Below are positions 36,522-48,685 of a stretch of DNA of 64,000 nucleotides, piece by piece. The stretch lies in NCBI RefSeq assembly GCF_018687715.1, contig NC_056762.1, forward strand, positions 23,481,364 to 23,545,363, read 5' to 3'. The translations under genes and the position numbers were made by a program. Numbering within the stretch: position 1 is the stretch's first letter; every line of letters starts with the position of its first letter. The notes below the pieces were generated by a model. It was not told the origin of the DNA. It did no database searches and was given only the letters and a program-made list of their open reading frames with translations. This DNA is from Carya illinoinensis. Lineage: Eukaryota > Streptophyta > Magnoliopsida > Fagales > Juglandaceae.

Positions 36522-38064
36522 ATCTTCCCTTTTGGCAGATTGGTGACAAAACCAACTTGATGAATGTCTTGCATCTACAATCTTTCCCTTTGGCGGATTG
36601 GTTACAAAACCAACTTGATGAATGTAGTGTGTATCTAAGACAAAAACAACCAATAGACCAAGATCTCGTGAAGAAAATCTTAATACAATAATGAGAAGAA
36701 ATTACATAGAACATTCTTTGAAATTAGTCTCAATAATAATCAAAGGTTAGACGTAATGTAAACCTACAAAAAGAGTGTTCTAGTCATCATCAATAACCAT
36801 GTTCAGTACTTAGTTCTCTCCCTCAATCTTTTGCTGCTCCCCCTTTTTATTTCTAGCAAATTCACTAAACTCCCCTAAATTTCACAATATCAAAATATTC
36901 CAATTTGCTCTTCCAATACTCCCCCTTTTTGTCACTAATCTGACAAAACACAAAAGAGAATAAATATCACTTATGTGTGCCAAGATGAAGATACCTAAGA
37001 AAGACATGATGAACAACTCCCATGTATCTCAACTTTTCATGGATTAAATGCACTAATGTATGAGCATGAATGTATGTAAAACAATGAGTAAATGATTAAG
37101 ACAACTTAGTTATGACAAAAAATCAAACACTTGGTGGGCATACTATGAAAACCGAATGACAAAGGCCAAGAACCCACTCAAAAATTATCCTCAATACATG
37201 CATAAAATAGATATAACAAAAAAAACCCATTTACGGACAACTCAGCTCAACAGAATAGCCCAATGCTTCTTATAAAAACCCACAACTCAAACTCCATCTA
37301 TCCACATGCCGAGCATAAAACTGGAAAAAGAGAAAAAAATCAGTGGATTCGAGTAGACTTACCGTGATGCTGGAAAATGAAGAGAGGATGTATGTAATCT
37401 TGAGTGAAGAGAGACGAAAGGGAGTGAAAGGGGCATTGTGAAATGGTCTTGCGTGGAGCCGTGAAATGGGTCTTGAGAATGGCTTATGTTTCGGGGGTTG
37501 GGAGTAAATGAGAGAGGTAGCAGAGGTTTTAAGTCTTTAAGCCCTTAAGGCTTTTAAGACCCGTGCACATGCTAAGCCATAAAGTCCCACTGGGACTTAT
37601 GCTATTGTTTCATACTACAATTCCCAGACTTATCTAATACCCCATACTAACAAAAAAAAAAACTTTATATTTTTATTTTTGTATTTATTTTATATAAACC
37701 AAAATAAATAGAGATTAGAAAAAATAAAATGCATACATATAAGTTCCTCACTATGCATTGAAAATGAACTTTGCCAAAATGATCCATAGGGTTAGTATGC
37801 ACAAAGTGAATCGCACAAAATAGAGAAATACATAGGTTCAAGAATTTATTAAGTGATAATACAAGTGCTCAAATTTTGACATATCAAGCATGTACTTTCT
37901 TTAAAGAAAATCTCTGAACCAAACCAGAATTTTTTTTTATATTATATTTTTCGTATTTAAAATTGAAAAATAGAAACATAAAAGCGAAACAGAAAAATAA
38001 AATGCATGTCCTAGACTAATGCAATAATATAAAGAATGCAAGAACATGCAAGTAGTCCTATTAA
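36522..38064 (-). other. Copia 3' non-coding interior
   Basis: No gene seen. It begins with a tandem duplication of about 58 bp built around TTGGTNACAAAACCAACTTGATGAATG (36,530-36,630). Two purine tracts on the minus strand (complements of CTCCCCCTTTTT at 36,836-36,848 and 36,924-36,936) resemble the AAAAAGGGGGAG polypurine tracts of SIRE-type elements. Confidence 0.5.
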
Positions 38065-39884
38065 TTAATGTGACATGGTATCTTCTTTGATCACTCCCTT
38101 TCCTTTAAATTTTGGCAGCCTATTCTTTTTATCAACACCACTTTGTATGATCTTTTCTTTATTTTGAAAGTAAAAATATGCTAGTTCACCAAGTTTGAGA
38201 CTTAAAAAGTTGATTTGTTGACTAATATTACAAACTTGATTATCTAGATTCTTTCTTTTCCTTTTTAGATTTCTTCCACCTCCATTTTTCTTCACTTTAT
38301 TCAAGTTAAAGCAATTTGGCCTTATATGACCAACAACACCACAATAATGACAAGTAGGAATAAATTTACTATGCAGATTTTTTCAATAAACTGGTTTAAG
38401 TTCAGCATGATTTTGAAAACTCTTAGCTTGACTTCTTTAACAAAAACAATACCTTTGGAAGTTGTGGCAGCGGATGATGAGACTATTTTTTCTTTCCCCT
38501 TTGAAGTCGTGTACCCTAGGCCAGTTCTATCACCACTCATCTTTTGAACACTCAACATCTCTTCTAATTTTTGTGTTGCTGTTTTTCTTTTTTTTTTTAA
38601 CCTTTTCCAATTCTTTCTAGTACAATTTTTTGATCCCTTAATATTTCTATTTCAATATCAGAAATTTTTAATGCCTTAGACAGGTTATTTTTCTCACTCT
38701 CCATATCAATGAATTTCTTGTATAGCTTCTTGTTGGGTTTTTTTAATTTGATCACTTCTTCACACACATCATTGTAAGCTTCCTGTAAACTTAGTTCTTG
38801 ATCTGCATTAATAAGTGATACATCTGAATCACTGTAATCACAACCACTTTCAGATTTTGTTAGTGTAATTTCAAAAAAAAATCATTCACAATAGTAGAGA
38901 AAGCCATAAAAGATTTTTCGCCATCAGAAGATGAGTTTAAATTTTCAGAATCTGAACTATCGCTAAGTGTGACATTCGACGCTTTTCTTTTATTTTTCTT
39001 CAAATTTGGACACTTAATTCTTATATGACCATACCCAAAACATTCATGACACTGTACCTTATCCTTTTTCTTAGTTTTTTCTTTCTTCCACTTTTTAGAT
39101 TCATTTTTCTTAACAAAAACATTTTTTCCTCATTTTTGTTTGCCACTCACCTTTTTATTAAAAATAAATTTTCTGAATTTTCTTGCAAGCAGAGCAATCT
39201 CCTCATCATTTAGACTTTCTTCATCAGAAAAATCCTCATGATTTTCTTCTATAGCTTTTAAGGCAATGGATTACCTTTTCTTTCTAGAGGAAGTGAAGAT
39301 TCATACATTTGAAAAGAACCTACCAGTTCTTGTACCCTTATTGCATCCAGATCTTTACTTTCTTCAATAGCAGAAATTTTGAGTCGAAATCTTTCAGGTA
39401 AAAACCTTAGAATCTTCCTAATGATCCTTGAATCCTCCACCTTCTCACCGAGATTAAACCTGTAATTCATAATATCATTCAATTTAGCATAAAAATCATT
39501 AAAATTTTCATCTTTCAACATTTTAATCTCTTCAAATTTTGAGGTTAGCATCTGCAATTTTGAATTTTTTACTATCCTTGTGCATTCATGTGTAACCTCC
39601 AAAATATCCCAAGCTTCTTTAGCAATCTCATACATGGAGATTCTTTTAAATTCTTCGAGGTATACCACCATGAAAATAGCATTAAGTCCTTTGCTATTCA
39701 AATTGCAATTACTGATTTCATCTTTTGTCCAAGCATCTATAGATGTCATGGGTTTAGTCCATCCTCATTCAACCGAATGCTATACACGTTCATCCAAAGA
39801 CTTGAGAAAAGCCCTCATACGAACTTTCCAATAAGCATAGTTTTTCCCATCGATGTATGGTGGAATGTATAATAACGTCGACAT
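38065..39884 (-). pseudogene. Copia gag with two CCHC knuckles
   Basis: The ATG at 39,884 opens a frame with stops near 39,771 and 39,759, then a clean 163-codon stretch (39,749-39,258) with the UBN2-type Copia gag text (EAWDILEVTHECTRIVKNSKLQ). After a frame change the acidic block EDFSDEESLNDEEIALLA precedes CHECFGYGHIRIKC (about 39,055-39,014), and a second knuckle CHYCGVVGHIRPNC lies at about 38,352-38,311. A Lys/Asn-rich tail ends at 38,065. Pol is absent beyond this point. Confidence 0.78.
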
Positions 39885-39922
39885 GATCTACAAGGGCACA
39901 CAGATCACACTCGAATGAGTGA

Positions 39923-39941
39923 ACCACGCTCTAATGCCAAT
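39923..39941 (-). other. Copia primer-binding site, tRNA-Met-like
   Basis: On the minus strand the bases next to the LTR read ATTGGCATTAGAGC, two changes from the initiator tRNA-Met site ATTGGTATCAGAGC that is usual for plant Copia elements. It fixes the orientation of the element. Confidence 0.7.
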
Positions 39942-42910
39942 TGAAATTCCCAATGTACCACTGTAAACTACGAAATTGTCTACCAATTTCTTTGAACAAA
40001 TAGGTTAGATCTCAATTATCAAGATTATGAAATGAATCAAATACTTTAAAAATAAATAATCAACTTTGTAAGACACAACGATTGGTTACGAAGGGAATCC
40101 TTTTAAAAAAATCTTTAAAGGTAAAACCCTACGAGACAGCCAAACCCAGGAAAGTCAATTTTATTATTTAAAGAACAATTATAAGCAATCATCAATTACA
40201 AAACATTTACAATTTGACTCTCTTATTTGCCTAGGTAAATGACCCGTTTGTCTTCTACCGCAGTAGCAACCAGAACCTCCGGCGATCTTCAACTATTGAC
40301 TTCTATTATGGAACTCCAGAGACTGAAATCCAATCGATGTTACTTTACACTCAAAGCACGATCATACTCAAGAAGATATGAAAAACCAAATGAAAATTCT
40401 CAAGTGAATTTTCTCTCACAAATACTCAAAATATACTCTTTAGAATTTGTGGTTCAAACTCCTTGTAGAGATATGAAACCGAATCCCTTTAAATAGAAAG
40501 TCTGGAAAGAGTTCCAGTCACAATAGGATTCTACTGATAGTTAACAATAGTCACGAAGACGTGTTCTGACAGACTGCCAACATTTCACGATAACAATCTT
40601 CTGTATTGACTAATCTCTGTTCACCTTTATTCTATATATATACGGATCTGTGATGACCCGCTTTTACGTGTATTTTCGCTGAATGGTTGTTTTTAATTTA
40701 ATTAATATATTAGTTTATTTATTTTAAATTAATGTATTTTAATTGGTTTTTATTTATTTGATGTTGCGTTTTATTTAATTAGTAGTTTTGCAATTTTTTA
40801 ATCTCGTTTTCAGCGGATTTGCTTTGCTTTTCGGAGTGAGGATTGGACCTCATTTCTTTCCTACATCTTTTCTTTTCCCTTTTTCCTTTTTTCTCTTTTT
40901 CTCTTTTCTTTCCTTTTTCTTTTTTCTTTTCTTTTTCTTTTTTCTTCTTCCTTTTTCCTCCCCTCTCTCCCGCGCGTAACCCCCCCGTTCGTCTCTCTCT
41001 CTCTCTCTCTCCTCTCCCAAGCCGGAACCATCATCAGCCCAGACCCACCGCCGCCGGCCACCGTGCGGCACACCACCCCTACCAAAATCTTTCCCACCTT
41101 CCGGTGAACCACCCCACCAATTTTCACCGCTAACGGAGCCGCCGTTTGGCCGGAAAACGTCCGGCAAGCCTCACAGATTTAGCTCCAATCCGCCGCCGTC
41201 GCTCCACCTCTGGCCACCATCTCTTCACCACTTCATCACCGGCTCCTTGCCGTCCTAACCCACCCATTTCCGGCCTCTAACAGCCACCGGAACAGCTCCC
41301 ACGAGCTAGCTTTCCATTTTGGGAAATCCGGCCTTCTTCCGCTGTTTCCGCCACCACCCACAGCCAAACTTCACTTCCAATAGCTTCATAAACATCCTTA
41401 GACCCTTCCCTATCAATCCCGAGCCTTGGTTTGTCCCCGTTCAAAAGTGGGTATTTTACAACCCACGGCCACAGTGAATTTTCATTGTTACGTTGCTTTC
41501 CTTCCGCCATTTGCAACGCCGCGTGTTTTCTAAAAATACCATATAGCATTGTAAGTATTTTCCAAACCCTACTTTTAGATTTAAGTATATTTTGCTCTTT
41601 CAATAATTAATTGTTGTTGGTTGGCTGATTCCGAACTAAGTCCGAGGAGTTCGGGGGTAAGATGGATCGAGGACGAAGTGCTTGGTTTTGCTTGTTTATG
41701 TTCGCTTGATTATTTGAGCCATGAGGCGTGAGTTGCATATTATGTTTATGGGCATTTTGTTTTAATCGAGAAAATCTCGTTTTATTGGCGTAAATGGTTT
41801 TTGGGTGCGTGTGTCTCACTAGCCCAAGCCGGGATGAGTTATTATCTTGGTGGAGCTCCTCTGGTCATTCAGGAGTGGACAATACTGAGTGACATCCCCT
41901 GGGTTGTTGCAGGGCGATGACCGGATCGCACGATACGGTAACGCTTAGAGTGGCGGGGACTAGAGGATGGCCTGGCCAAGTACGCGCGAGGCGCAAGTCT
42001 GGGTATCGCTTATTTAGGTGTCACATGCGTAGTCGTTACCTGCGGTGTGGCACAGAGCCAGGGTATGCGGATGATCCCTAGGGGAGATCATGGTGCATGC
42101 ATAACCGGTTTGTTTTTACGGTTTTTGGATGTGGGCCATTTTCTGGGAAAATGGCGATGTTTGGTTTTCGAGGCTTTTGATCCATTTTCTGGGAAAATGG
42201 TGGTTTGGGCCATTATCTGGGATAATGGCGAGGCTTGGTTTTAACGATATGTTTTTTTGTGGGCTAATTTGGGTTTTTGGCGTGCGTGGAAAAATTATGT
42301 TTTATGGCGCATGTGCATTGGTTTTTATTTCATGCATATTGTTTGAGTTTATATATTTTTATCTAGTGGTGTTTGAAGTTTACTTACCTACGGCACCATT
42401 TTTGGTACCGTAGATTTTGGTACAGAGATCGAGGATGAGGAGGAGGAGGTTGAGCCCAAGGATGCGGCTCCGCCGGGATGCTGATGTTATGCTTTGTATT
42501 TGGTTTAAAATTTATGTTTGTGCTTTGTAATATTTATTTATGTATGTTTTGAATAGCTTTGTATTAAACAAGAAAAAATTTTGGTACTTAGTTATTGACT
42601 TGCTTTTTGCTGCGTTTTTCTCGTGCACATTCGTCACTTATACACACACTTGGCACACGTGATGTCCTCATCCGGACGTCTCGATTTTTCCGTGTTCGTG
42701 CGTGGGGATTTGGGGGCGTCACATGATCTACCAGGACTCGATTTTAACCTCAATAACTTATCTAAACAATACTTAAGACTTCTAGATAGATTTAATATTG
42801 TTTAGAGATAAATCAATAATTATTTTACATTCATACAACAAATTCAAATATAATGATAAGATAAGCCTTATCATATAGTCATCTAATCCTAACCAATTTT
42901 TGCCTTTACG
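39942..42910 (-). repeat. Copia 5' LTR (right copy), interrupted by a solo chromovirus LTR
   Basis: Segments 39,942-40,649 and 42,724-42,910 align in order with the left LTR; the break is at the GATC duplication flanking the inserted LTR. The last bases read CCTTTACG before the viral capsid text resumes. Confidence 0.82.
40650..42723 (+). mobile_element. Solo chromovirus LTR within the Copia LTR
   Basis: 2,074 bp from TGTGATGACCCGC to GGGGGCGTCACA, closely related to the LTRs of the element at 48,686-57,573. Flanks ggatc and tgatc share gatc, an imperfect 5-bp duplication. CT-rich tracts (40,855-41,010) and long antisense frames are features of the LTR family and not genes. It is the result of LTR-LTR recombination. 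Confidence 0.87.
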
Positions 42911-43420
42911 CAACAACCATAATGGAAGGAAAAGTTCATAGCTAGACTTCCATATTACTTCGCTCAAAAGGTGCGAGAATATTTAGTAAAACCAGATGAT
43001 ACTATTAATTTTATTAATCTCACATATGGAGATATAATATCTACTATTAATAGAACTGTTCTGATTATGTGTAATGACTTAAAATTAAAAAAGAAAATGG
43101 AAATAGAAAAGAAATTTGCTAAGAAAGAGTTAGATACCTTTTGTGAACAATTCGGTTATTTTCCATTATTGGTTCTTTCTACAAGACGTAGAAAAGGAAA
43201 AAGAATTTATAAGAATTATCCAAATAAGAAATGAAAATGTAAAAAACCTTATAAAAAGACAAAAGAAAAATAAGTATATAATAAACCAATAAAGGGTACA
43301 AAAAAGTTTAATAAAAAGAAAAAACAAGTTGTTTGTTATAAATGTAGAAAAGTTAGACATTATTCATCAAATTGTAAAGGTAAAAATGAACAACGACCAA
43401 AAGAGACACATAGAGCGAAA
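42911..43420 (+). pseudogene. EPRV copy 2 (plus): capsid C-terminal part with CCHC knuckle
   Basis: Directly after the Copia LTR the text continues the capsid (AQKVREYLVKPDDTINFINLTYGD, 42,963-43,030), through the Lys-rich block and a CYKCRKVRHYSSNC knuckle (about 43,333-43,374). It stops near 43,420 in TAG-rich sequence. Homologous text on the minus strand is at 46,490-46,184 and 44,845-44,750. Confidence 0.75.
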
Positions 43421-43574
43421 TAGTAGAAATCCACCATCAAAATGCAAGTAGAGAAACGATCTGATCAAATCTGGAGGATTTGAAGGAAAGGGGAGGGATT
43501 GTAATAGATCTGGAAGAAGCAAGAAGGGATAAATTTCGTGTGTCGGAAAGCCAGCGACTGCTTTAGTTGGAGTT
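43421..43574. other. Filler DNA at the junction of inverted EPRV copy 2 fragments
   Basis: About 150 bases rich in G and A with no match to EPRV text that I can see. It separates plus-strand capsid sequence from minus-strand movement-protein sequence. It is in the position expected of filler DNA captured during end joining. Confidence 0.45.
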
Positions 43575-43980
43575 TGGTGTACTAGATTGTAATAATAATG
43601 TGTAGCCTTTTGGGCTAGTAATAAGAGCTTGCGGCTCTAATGTTGTTTTCATTAATTTATAATGAATCATTTATACTACAGTTAAAGGATATGATCTTTT
43701 CATCACTTGACAACAATTTGTTTTAATATTTAATGTTAAAGCATGTAAAATATTAACATCAAATAATGAAAGTGAATAATTAGGATAACAATTAAAATAA
43801 ACTGGGCCTTGGAATAAACTAGATTCAACCATGCCAAGTAATGAATTATGGAAATTATAATGTCTTCCATCTCTTAAACAGAGTAATACCGAAGCATTTA
43901 GTCTATTTCTGGTAAGTGGTTATACAGCCAGTTGTACCAATCCAATATATATAAAAGAATATTTTTGCTCCGTATATATT
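43575..43980 (-). pseudogene. EPRV copy 2, extra movement protein fragment (minus)
   Basis: Read on the minus strand this segment encodes the same movement-protein stretch as 10,712-10,950 plus 33,740-33,890 and as 48,685-48,290, including SPKGYTLL and LLCLRDGRHYNFH. It is joined at about 43,980 to AT-rich sequence and then to capsid C-terminal text at about 44,090, an order not possible in one viral genome unit unless sequences between were lost. Confidence 0.7.
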
Positions 43981-44089
43981 TTTTACTTTATTAGAAAAAA
44001 TAGGCATATAGTAATAATAATAATAATAATATACATATATAATAGGAAAAGAACAGGTACAGGATCACGGCATTGCTCATGATAGGGTG

Positions 44090-44845
44090 GGGTTGTAACA
44101 TTAAGTATATTAATAAAATTATCTGATTCTTCTTTTCTAATTATTGCTAATCTTTCTCCTTTTTCTTTTTTAGGAGTATCAATATTTTTATGTATTTTTA
44201 ATAGTATGATTTCTTGTAATAATTGTTCATTAGAAACTTTAAGTTTAATATTAGAAGCTTTCATGTCTCTAATTTCTTTCTTTATTTCATTAATTTCTTG
44301 TTGTAAGTCTTTTAAAGTATTATTTTGTTTTTCTGTTATGAATCTATTTACTATTTCCAAAAAGTTATATGATGAGGAGGTTGAAGTAGGTACAGAAGAG
44401 ATCGGATTAGTAAAAGTATCATTTAATTTTTCAAATGTTCTTTTCTTTCTTGTGGATTACTAATTTTTTCTATTAAGTCTAATATAATATTTTCATGTGT
44501 TGATAAACATTAATAGTTTTGTTATAGATGCAATTATTTTTATCTAGGCAATTACAAGCATGTACTTCATCTTGTTCTGACTCACTACCAGAAGATTGTT
44601 TTGAGAAACTTGATTCTTATAATTGATAAATTTCCTCTACCTCTTAAGAGCTTTCTTTTTCCTCACTTGATTGTATAAGAATATTTAGTAGTTTTTCTTT
44701 TACTACTTCAGGTATATCTAATTGGTTAATTTCTTTTGTAATCTTACAATTTGATTAATAATATTCATGTTTTCCTCATTTATAACAAACAATTTGTTTT
44801 TCCTTTTATTAAACTTTTTTGTACCTTTTACTGGTTTATTATATA
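44090..44845 (-). pseudogene. EPRV copy 2 (minus): capsid C-terminus and coiled coil
   Basis: The minus strand holds, in order, degenerate knuckle text (about 44,800), a Cys cluster HACNCLDKNNC (44,560-44,525), and a clear coiled-coil frame (44,360-44,110: LKDLQQEINEIKKEIRDMKAS) equivalent to copy 1 nt 3500-3730. The protease that should follow is missing. Between 43,981 and 44,089 lies AT-rich DNA with a (TAA)n-like run. Confidence 0.7.
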
Positions 44846-46183
44846 TGATTGACTCAAAAGTGAGTAGCACAAATGCTATCCCAAGTGCAGGAGGATGTCA
44901 GATAATAATTAGGAATAAAATTGTTAGATCGTCTTTTCGGGGAAAGTTGTTTAAATTTAAACTTGTATAAAATGGTGAAAAGTTTCACAAATAAAAGTGG
45001 TGGTATGTACAATGAATGGAAGAGTGCAACAAAAATAAAAAGGACACTGATCATAAACCAAATTTATATTTTTAAATTTTTGAGTGTCGAAATAAAATGT
45101 AAAAGTCTAATAAATTGAAATTAACAATTAAGAACTCAACTATACTAAACAACTTTAATTAATCTAAAAATTAAATAATAAAATTGAATTTATTTAATTC
45201 CTAATTAATCTTTAATTAATCTAAAAAAATATAATTATAATACATATTTAATGGAAGTTTAAAGAAATAAGAAAAATAACTAATATAAAATAAAATAAAC
45301 AGTAAATAAAATGTCTAAACTTTTAGGTCAAAAATATAAAAAATGTACCATAAATTTTGAATTGAAATTAAATAAAAAATAAAAAATAAAAAGAATAAGC
45401 TGGACTGCAATAACAATTAGATTACTCAAGAAGCTCTTTAACGGCGCTGCATTTCTTCAATAAAATGAAAAAAAAAATGAATAATGCCCGCAGCTCCCGT
45501 GCGGCGTTGAATTAATACCCCCGAGAAAAATATTTGTTGCCGTGAATGAATTGGACTAAACGAAAAGCAATTCTCTTCTTTCTCGTGCGGCGTTGAAATG
45601 CCCAATCCATAAAATCCGTGTGGCGTGCATTTGACTAAACGAAAAGCCCGGCATTCCAATTTTGGTTCCGTGTCGTGCAAAGACCATAAAGCAACCCATT
45701 AGCCTTCAGGTCCCATGCGTCTAGGAATAAACGGAAGACCTCCTATGGGTCTCGCATGCATGTGTATTACGGGAAACCCAAGATTCCTGCGTGCGTGCGT
45801 GCGTTATCAACCCAAAAGAAAAAGTAATCCTTCAGGGTCCCGTCCGTCCAAAGCCGAAAAAGAAAGAAACGGGCCCCACAGTATGTGACTTTAAAAAGTT
45901 CAAAACTCCATTTCTTTTGACCCATGACTACATATAAACATAAATAAAATACAATAAAAAGAATAAAATATAAAAAAAAAATATTGTGCATATAAAGAAA
46001 AGTTGTTCAATTAAATCACAAGTTATAAAATTAAGTCTAAATCATAATATTGACTAATTTAAACTACAACTTAAATTTATACATCTTAAATATTTTTCTA
46101 TCTAAAATCAATAATAATATAATAAAATAAATAAAATATATTGGTTCTAAATGTATAAAATATGTAATATTTTAGCTCAATCA
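44846..46183 (-). mobile_element. Solo Athila-type LTR in inverted EPRV copy 2
   Basis: It starts TGATTGACTCAAAAGTGAG and ends TTTTAGCTCAATCA, with a 5-bp duplication atata (44,841-44,845 and 46,184-46,188). Both ends and the first 100 bases resemble the Athila LTRs at 17,274 and 29,717, but the middle is diverged and about 1.1 kb shorter, so it is a different family member. Confidence 0.85.
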
Positions 46184-48685
46184 ATATACTCGTTTTTCTT
46201 TTATCTTTTTACAAGGTTTTTTACATTTTCGTTTCTTATTTGAATAATTATTATAAATTCTTTTTCCATTTTTACATCTCATAGAAGGAGCTAATAATGA
46301 GGAATAACCAAACTGTTCATAAAAGTTACCAAATACTTTCTTAACAAATTTCTTTTCTTTTTCCATTTGCTTTTTTAATTTCAAGTCATTACATATAACA
46401 AGACCAATTCTATTAATAGCTGATATTATATCTCCATATGTGAGATTAATGAAATCAATAGTATTATCTGGTTTTACTAAAGATTCTCGTACCTTTTAAG
46501 CAAAGTAATATAAAAGTCCGGTTATGAACTTTTCCTTCTAGTATAGTTGTTGATAGTCATCTCTAATCATAACTTTAGTTAGAAAGACATCTTTATACAA
46601 TCTAAAATCTTAAATTGATTAATAAATTACTAGTTCTTTCTTTAAATTAAACATAATCACCTACAAAATGTTTTGTTAATATAAACATTAAAGTGTTAAT
46701 AGCATCTTCTATAGGTTGACCATCGTTTGTTTTAATCTCTTGTATATTTTTATCATGTTTATAAGCTTCTAATATTCTTATTCTTTGTTCTTGTGAAAGA
46801 TAATGATCCCACCAACTCTTTAGTTGGCCTAACCGAAACATGTGCTATTTGATGATCTATCATTCTATTGGCTTTATAAATATTAGCTATCATAATTATT
46901 TCTTGAAAATGATTTAATATTTCATATTTAGATAATCTATCTATATTTCATTCATATAATGCATCTGGTGAAAAAGCAGATCTTACTATATGTTCTCTTT
47001 CCTCAAATTACGAGTAATAAAAGTATGTTTTTTAGACTTTCTAGGATAATGTTCATAAGTATGATTTCCTTTAATCTTATATATCTATAAGTCTTTAAAT
47101 TGATTTCAATTTTATTAATTTCAGAGTCAGATAAATCAGGTGAATTTGTTTGACTTAATGCATTAATATGAGATTGTTTTGAAGTAGATGCAGTATTATC
47201 AATATTTAATTTTTCTAATTTGCTAGAGATTTGTTCTAGCAAAATCGTCTTCAGTTTAGAAAAATTAGATTTTAAGTGAGTAGGAATTTCATGGGGGATA
47301 AATAAAAGAATTTCTCTTACTTCTTTAATAGGAGTTTTAATAGGGGTATTAGGTTTTCAATCCTTCCTAGTTGCTTACTCATGGTTTTTAAATATAAATT
47401 AGTATGATTATTTTGTTTAATTATATTCTCAGTGTTTTTAATTTCTAGTGAAGTTAATTTCTTTATTGGTGATGCTAATATTTGTGTACTTCCTTAATTA
47501 TACTTAAAGGCTTCAAAAGGAGGATATTCTTGATAAATAATTTGATTATTTTCTACTTTAACCCATTGTTTAGTAGTCCAATTTATTGTTGATAATTGAT
47601 TTGATTTATATATTTCAAACTATGTAAAGAAATATATATTAATTTGTATACTTTCTAAATATTCATAATATTTTGTTTGGATATTATCTCTTTCTAATTT
47701 TGAGAAAATAGAGAAAAATGAAAATCTTTCTGTTCATTTTCTTCTTTCATATAATCTTGTTTAAGATAATATTTGTTAATTTTAAAATTTTCTTTACTAA
47801 GGGTGAATATTTGGGTATCATCTCCAATTACTAGTGAATATGTTGGAGAAGAAGGTTCTTTAGTCTGATAGGGATTAGAGGTGGATGCTAAATCAGGATG
47901 ATTGACTGAATATGCCGGTATATCAATAATATTTCCAAGAATAACTTTCCGGATTTAAGTATCCAGATTTTGAGATCTGGTATCAAAATTTTGTGATCTG
48001 TTTCTAAAGATTGAAGTGAGTGTAGATCTATTATCAAAATTTTGTGATCTATTTCTAGTGAGTGTAGATCTGGGTGTGTGGTAACTGGAGAGTGCTGGAG
48101 AAGAATAATGAGATAATGATTTCTTAAATGGTTGAAACGCAATTTGGACTGTTTCATCCTGATTTTGATCTATATAATCTAAATTTTCTTTAGAATTGTT
48201 TTCTATTTTTAGTAATGGAATAATATTTTTTAATTGCCATTCATTAGGAAAAGTAATCTGATTCCAATGAATCTATTTAAGAATTTGTATGCTAGAGTTT
48301 GGTGTACTAGAACGTAAAAATAGTGTGTAGCCTTTTGGGCTAGTAATAAGAGCTTGCGGCTCTAATGTTGTTTTCATTAATTTATAATGAATCCTATACA
48401 CTACAGTTAAAGGATGTGATCCTTTCATCATATGATAACCATTTGTTTTAATATTTAATATTAAATCATGTAAAATATTAACATCAAATAATAAAAGTGA
48501 ATAATTAAGCTAGCAATTAAAATAAACTGGGCATTGGAATAAACTAGATTCAACCATGCTAAGTAATGAATTATGTAAATTATAATATCTTTCATCTTTT
48601 GAACAGAGTAATACCGAAGCATTTAGTCCATTTCTAATAAGTGATTTTACAGTCACTTGTACCAATCCAATATATATAAATTAAT
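46184..48685 (-). pseudogene. EPRV copy 2 (minus): movement protein 3' part and capsid
   Basis: Minus-strand text runs from the movement core (48,685-48,290) through the Ser/Arg linker (48,150-47,950), an ORF with KLEKLNIDNTASTSKQ (47,220-47,003), the capsid block LKSWWDHYLSQEQRIRILEA (46,826-46,767), and the Lys-rich region (46,384-46,190). The linker carries a tandem duplication of about 51 nt around RSTLTRNRSQNFD not present in the plus copy at 34,100. Stops and indels are frequent. The frame was cut at 48,685 by the chromovirus and at 46,184 by the solo LTR. Confidence 0.75.

Larger units (their letters stand above)
35641..42910 (-). mobile_element. Gag-only Copia retrotransposon (Maximus/SIRE-like), nested solo LTR
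   Basis: Two LTRs (35,641-36,521 and 39,942-42,910 including a 2.07 kb solo LTR) enclose a 3.4 kb interior with gag but no protease, integrase, RT or RNase H. A tRNA-Met-like primer site adjoins the right LTR, so the element reads on the minus strand. Two CCHC knuckles in gag are typical of the Maximus/SIRE group. No clear target duplication is visible; the left flank ends gatgactgt and the right flank starts caacaacc, contiguous in the related viral copy. Either an internal deletion or a non-autonomous family explains the missing pol. Confidence 0.8.

Noticed and set aside
38322..38558. Small open frames on both strands within the Copia interior
   Set aside because: The real coding content is the frame-shifted gag with the second knuckle; these frames are shadows or fragments of it.
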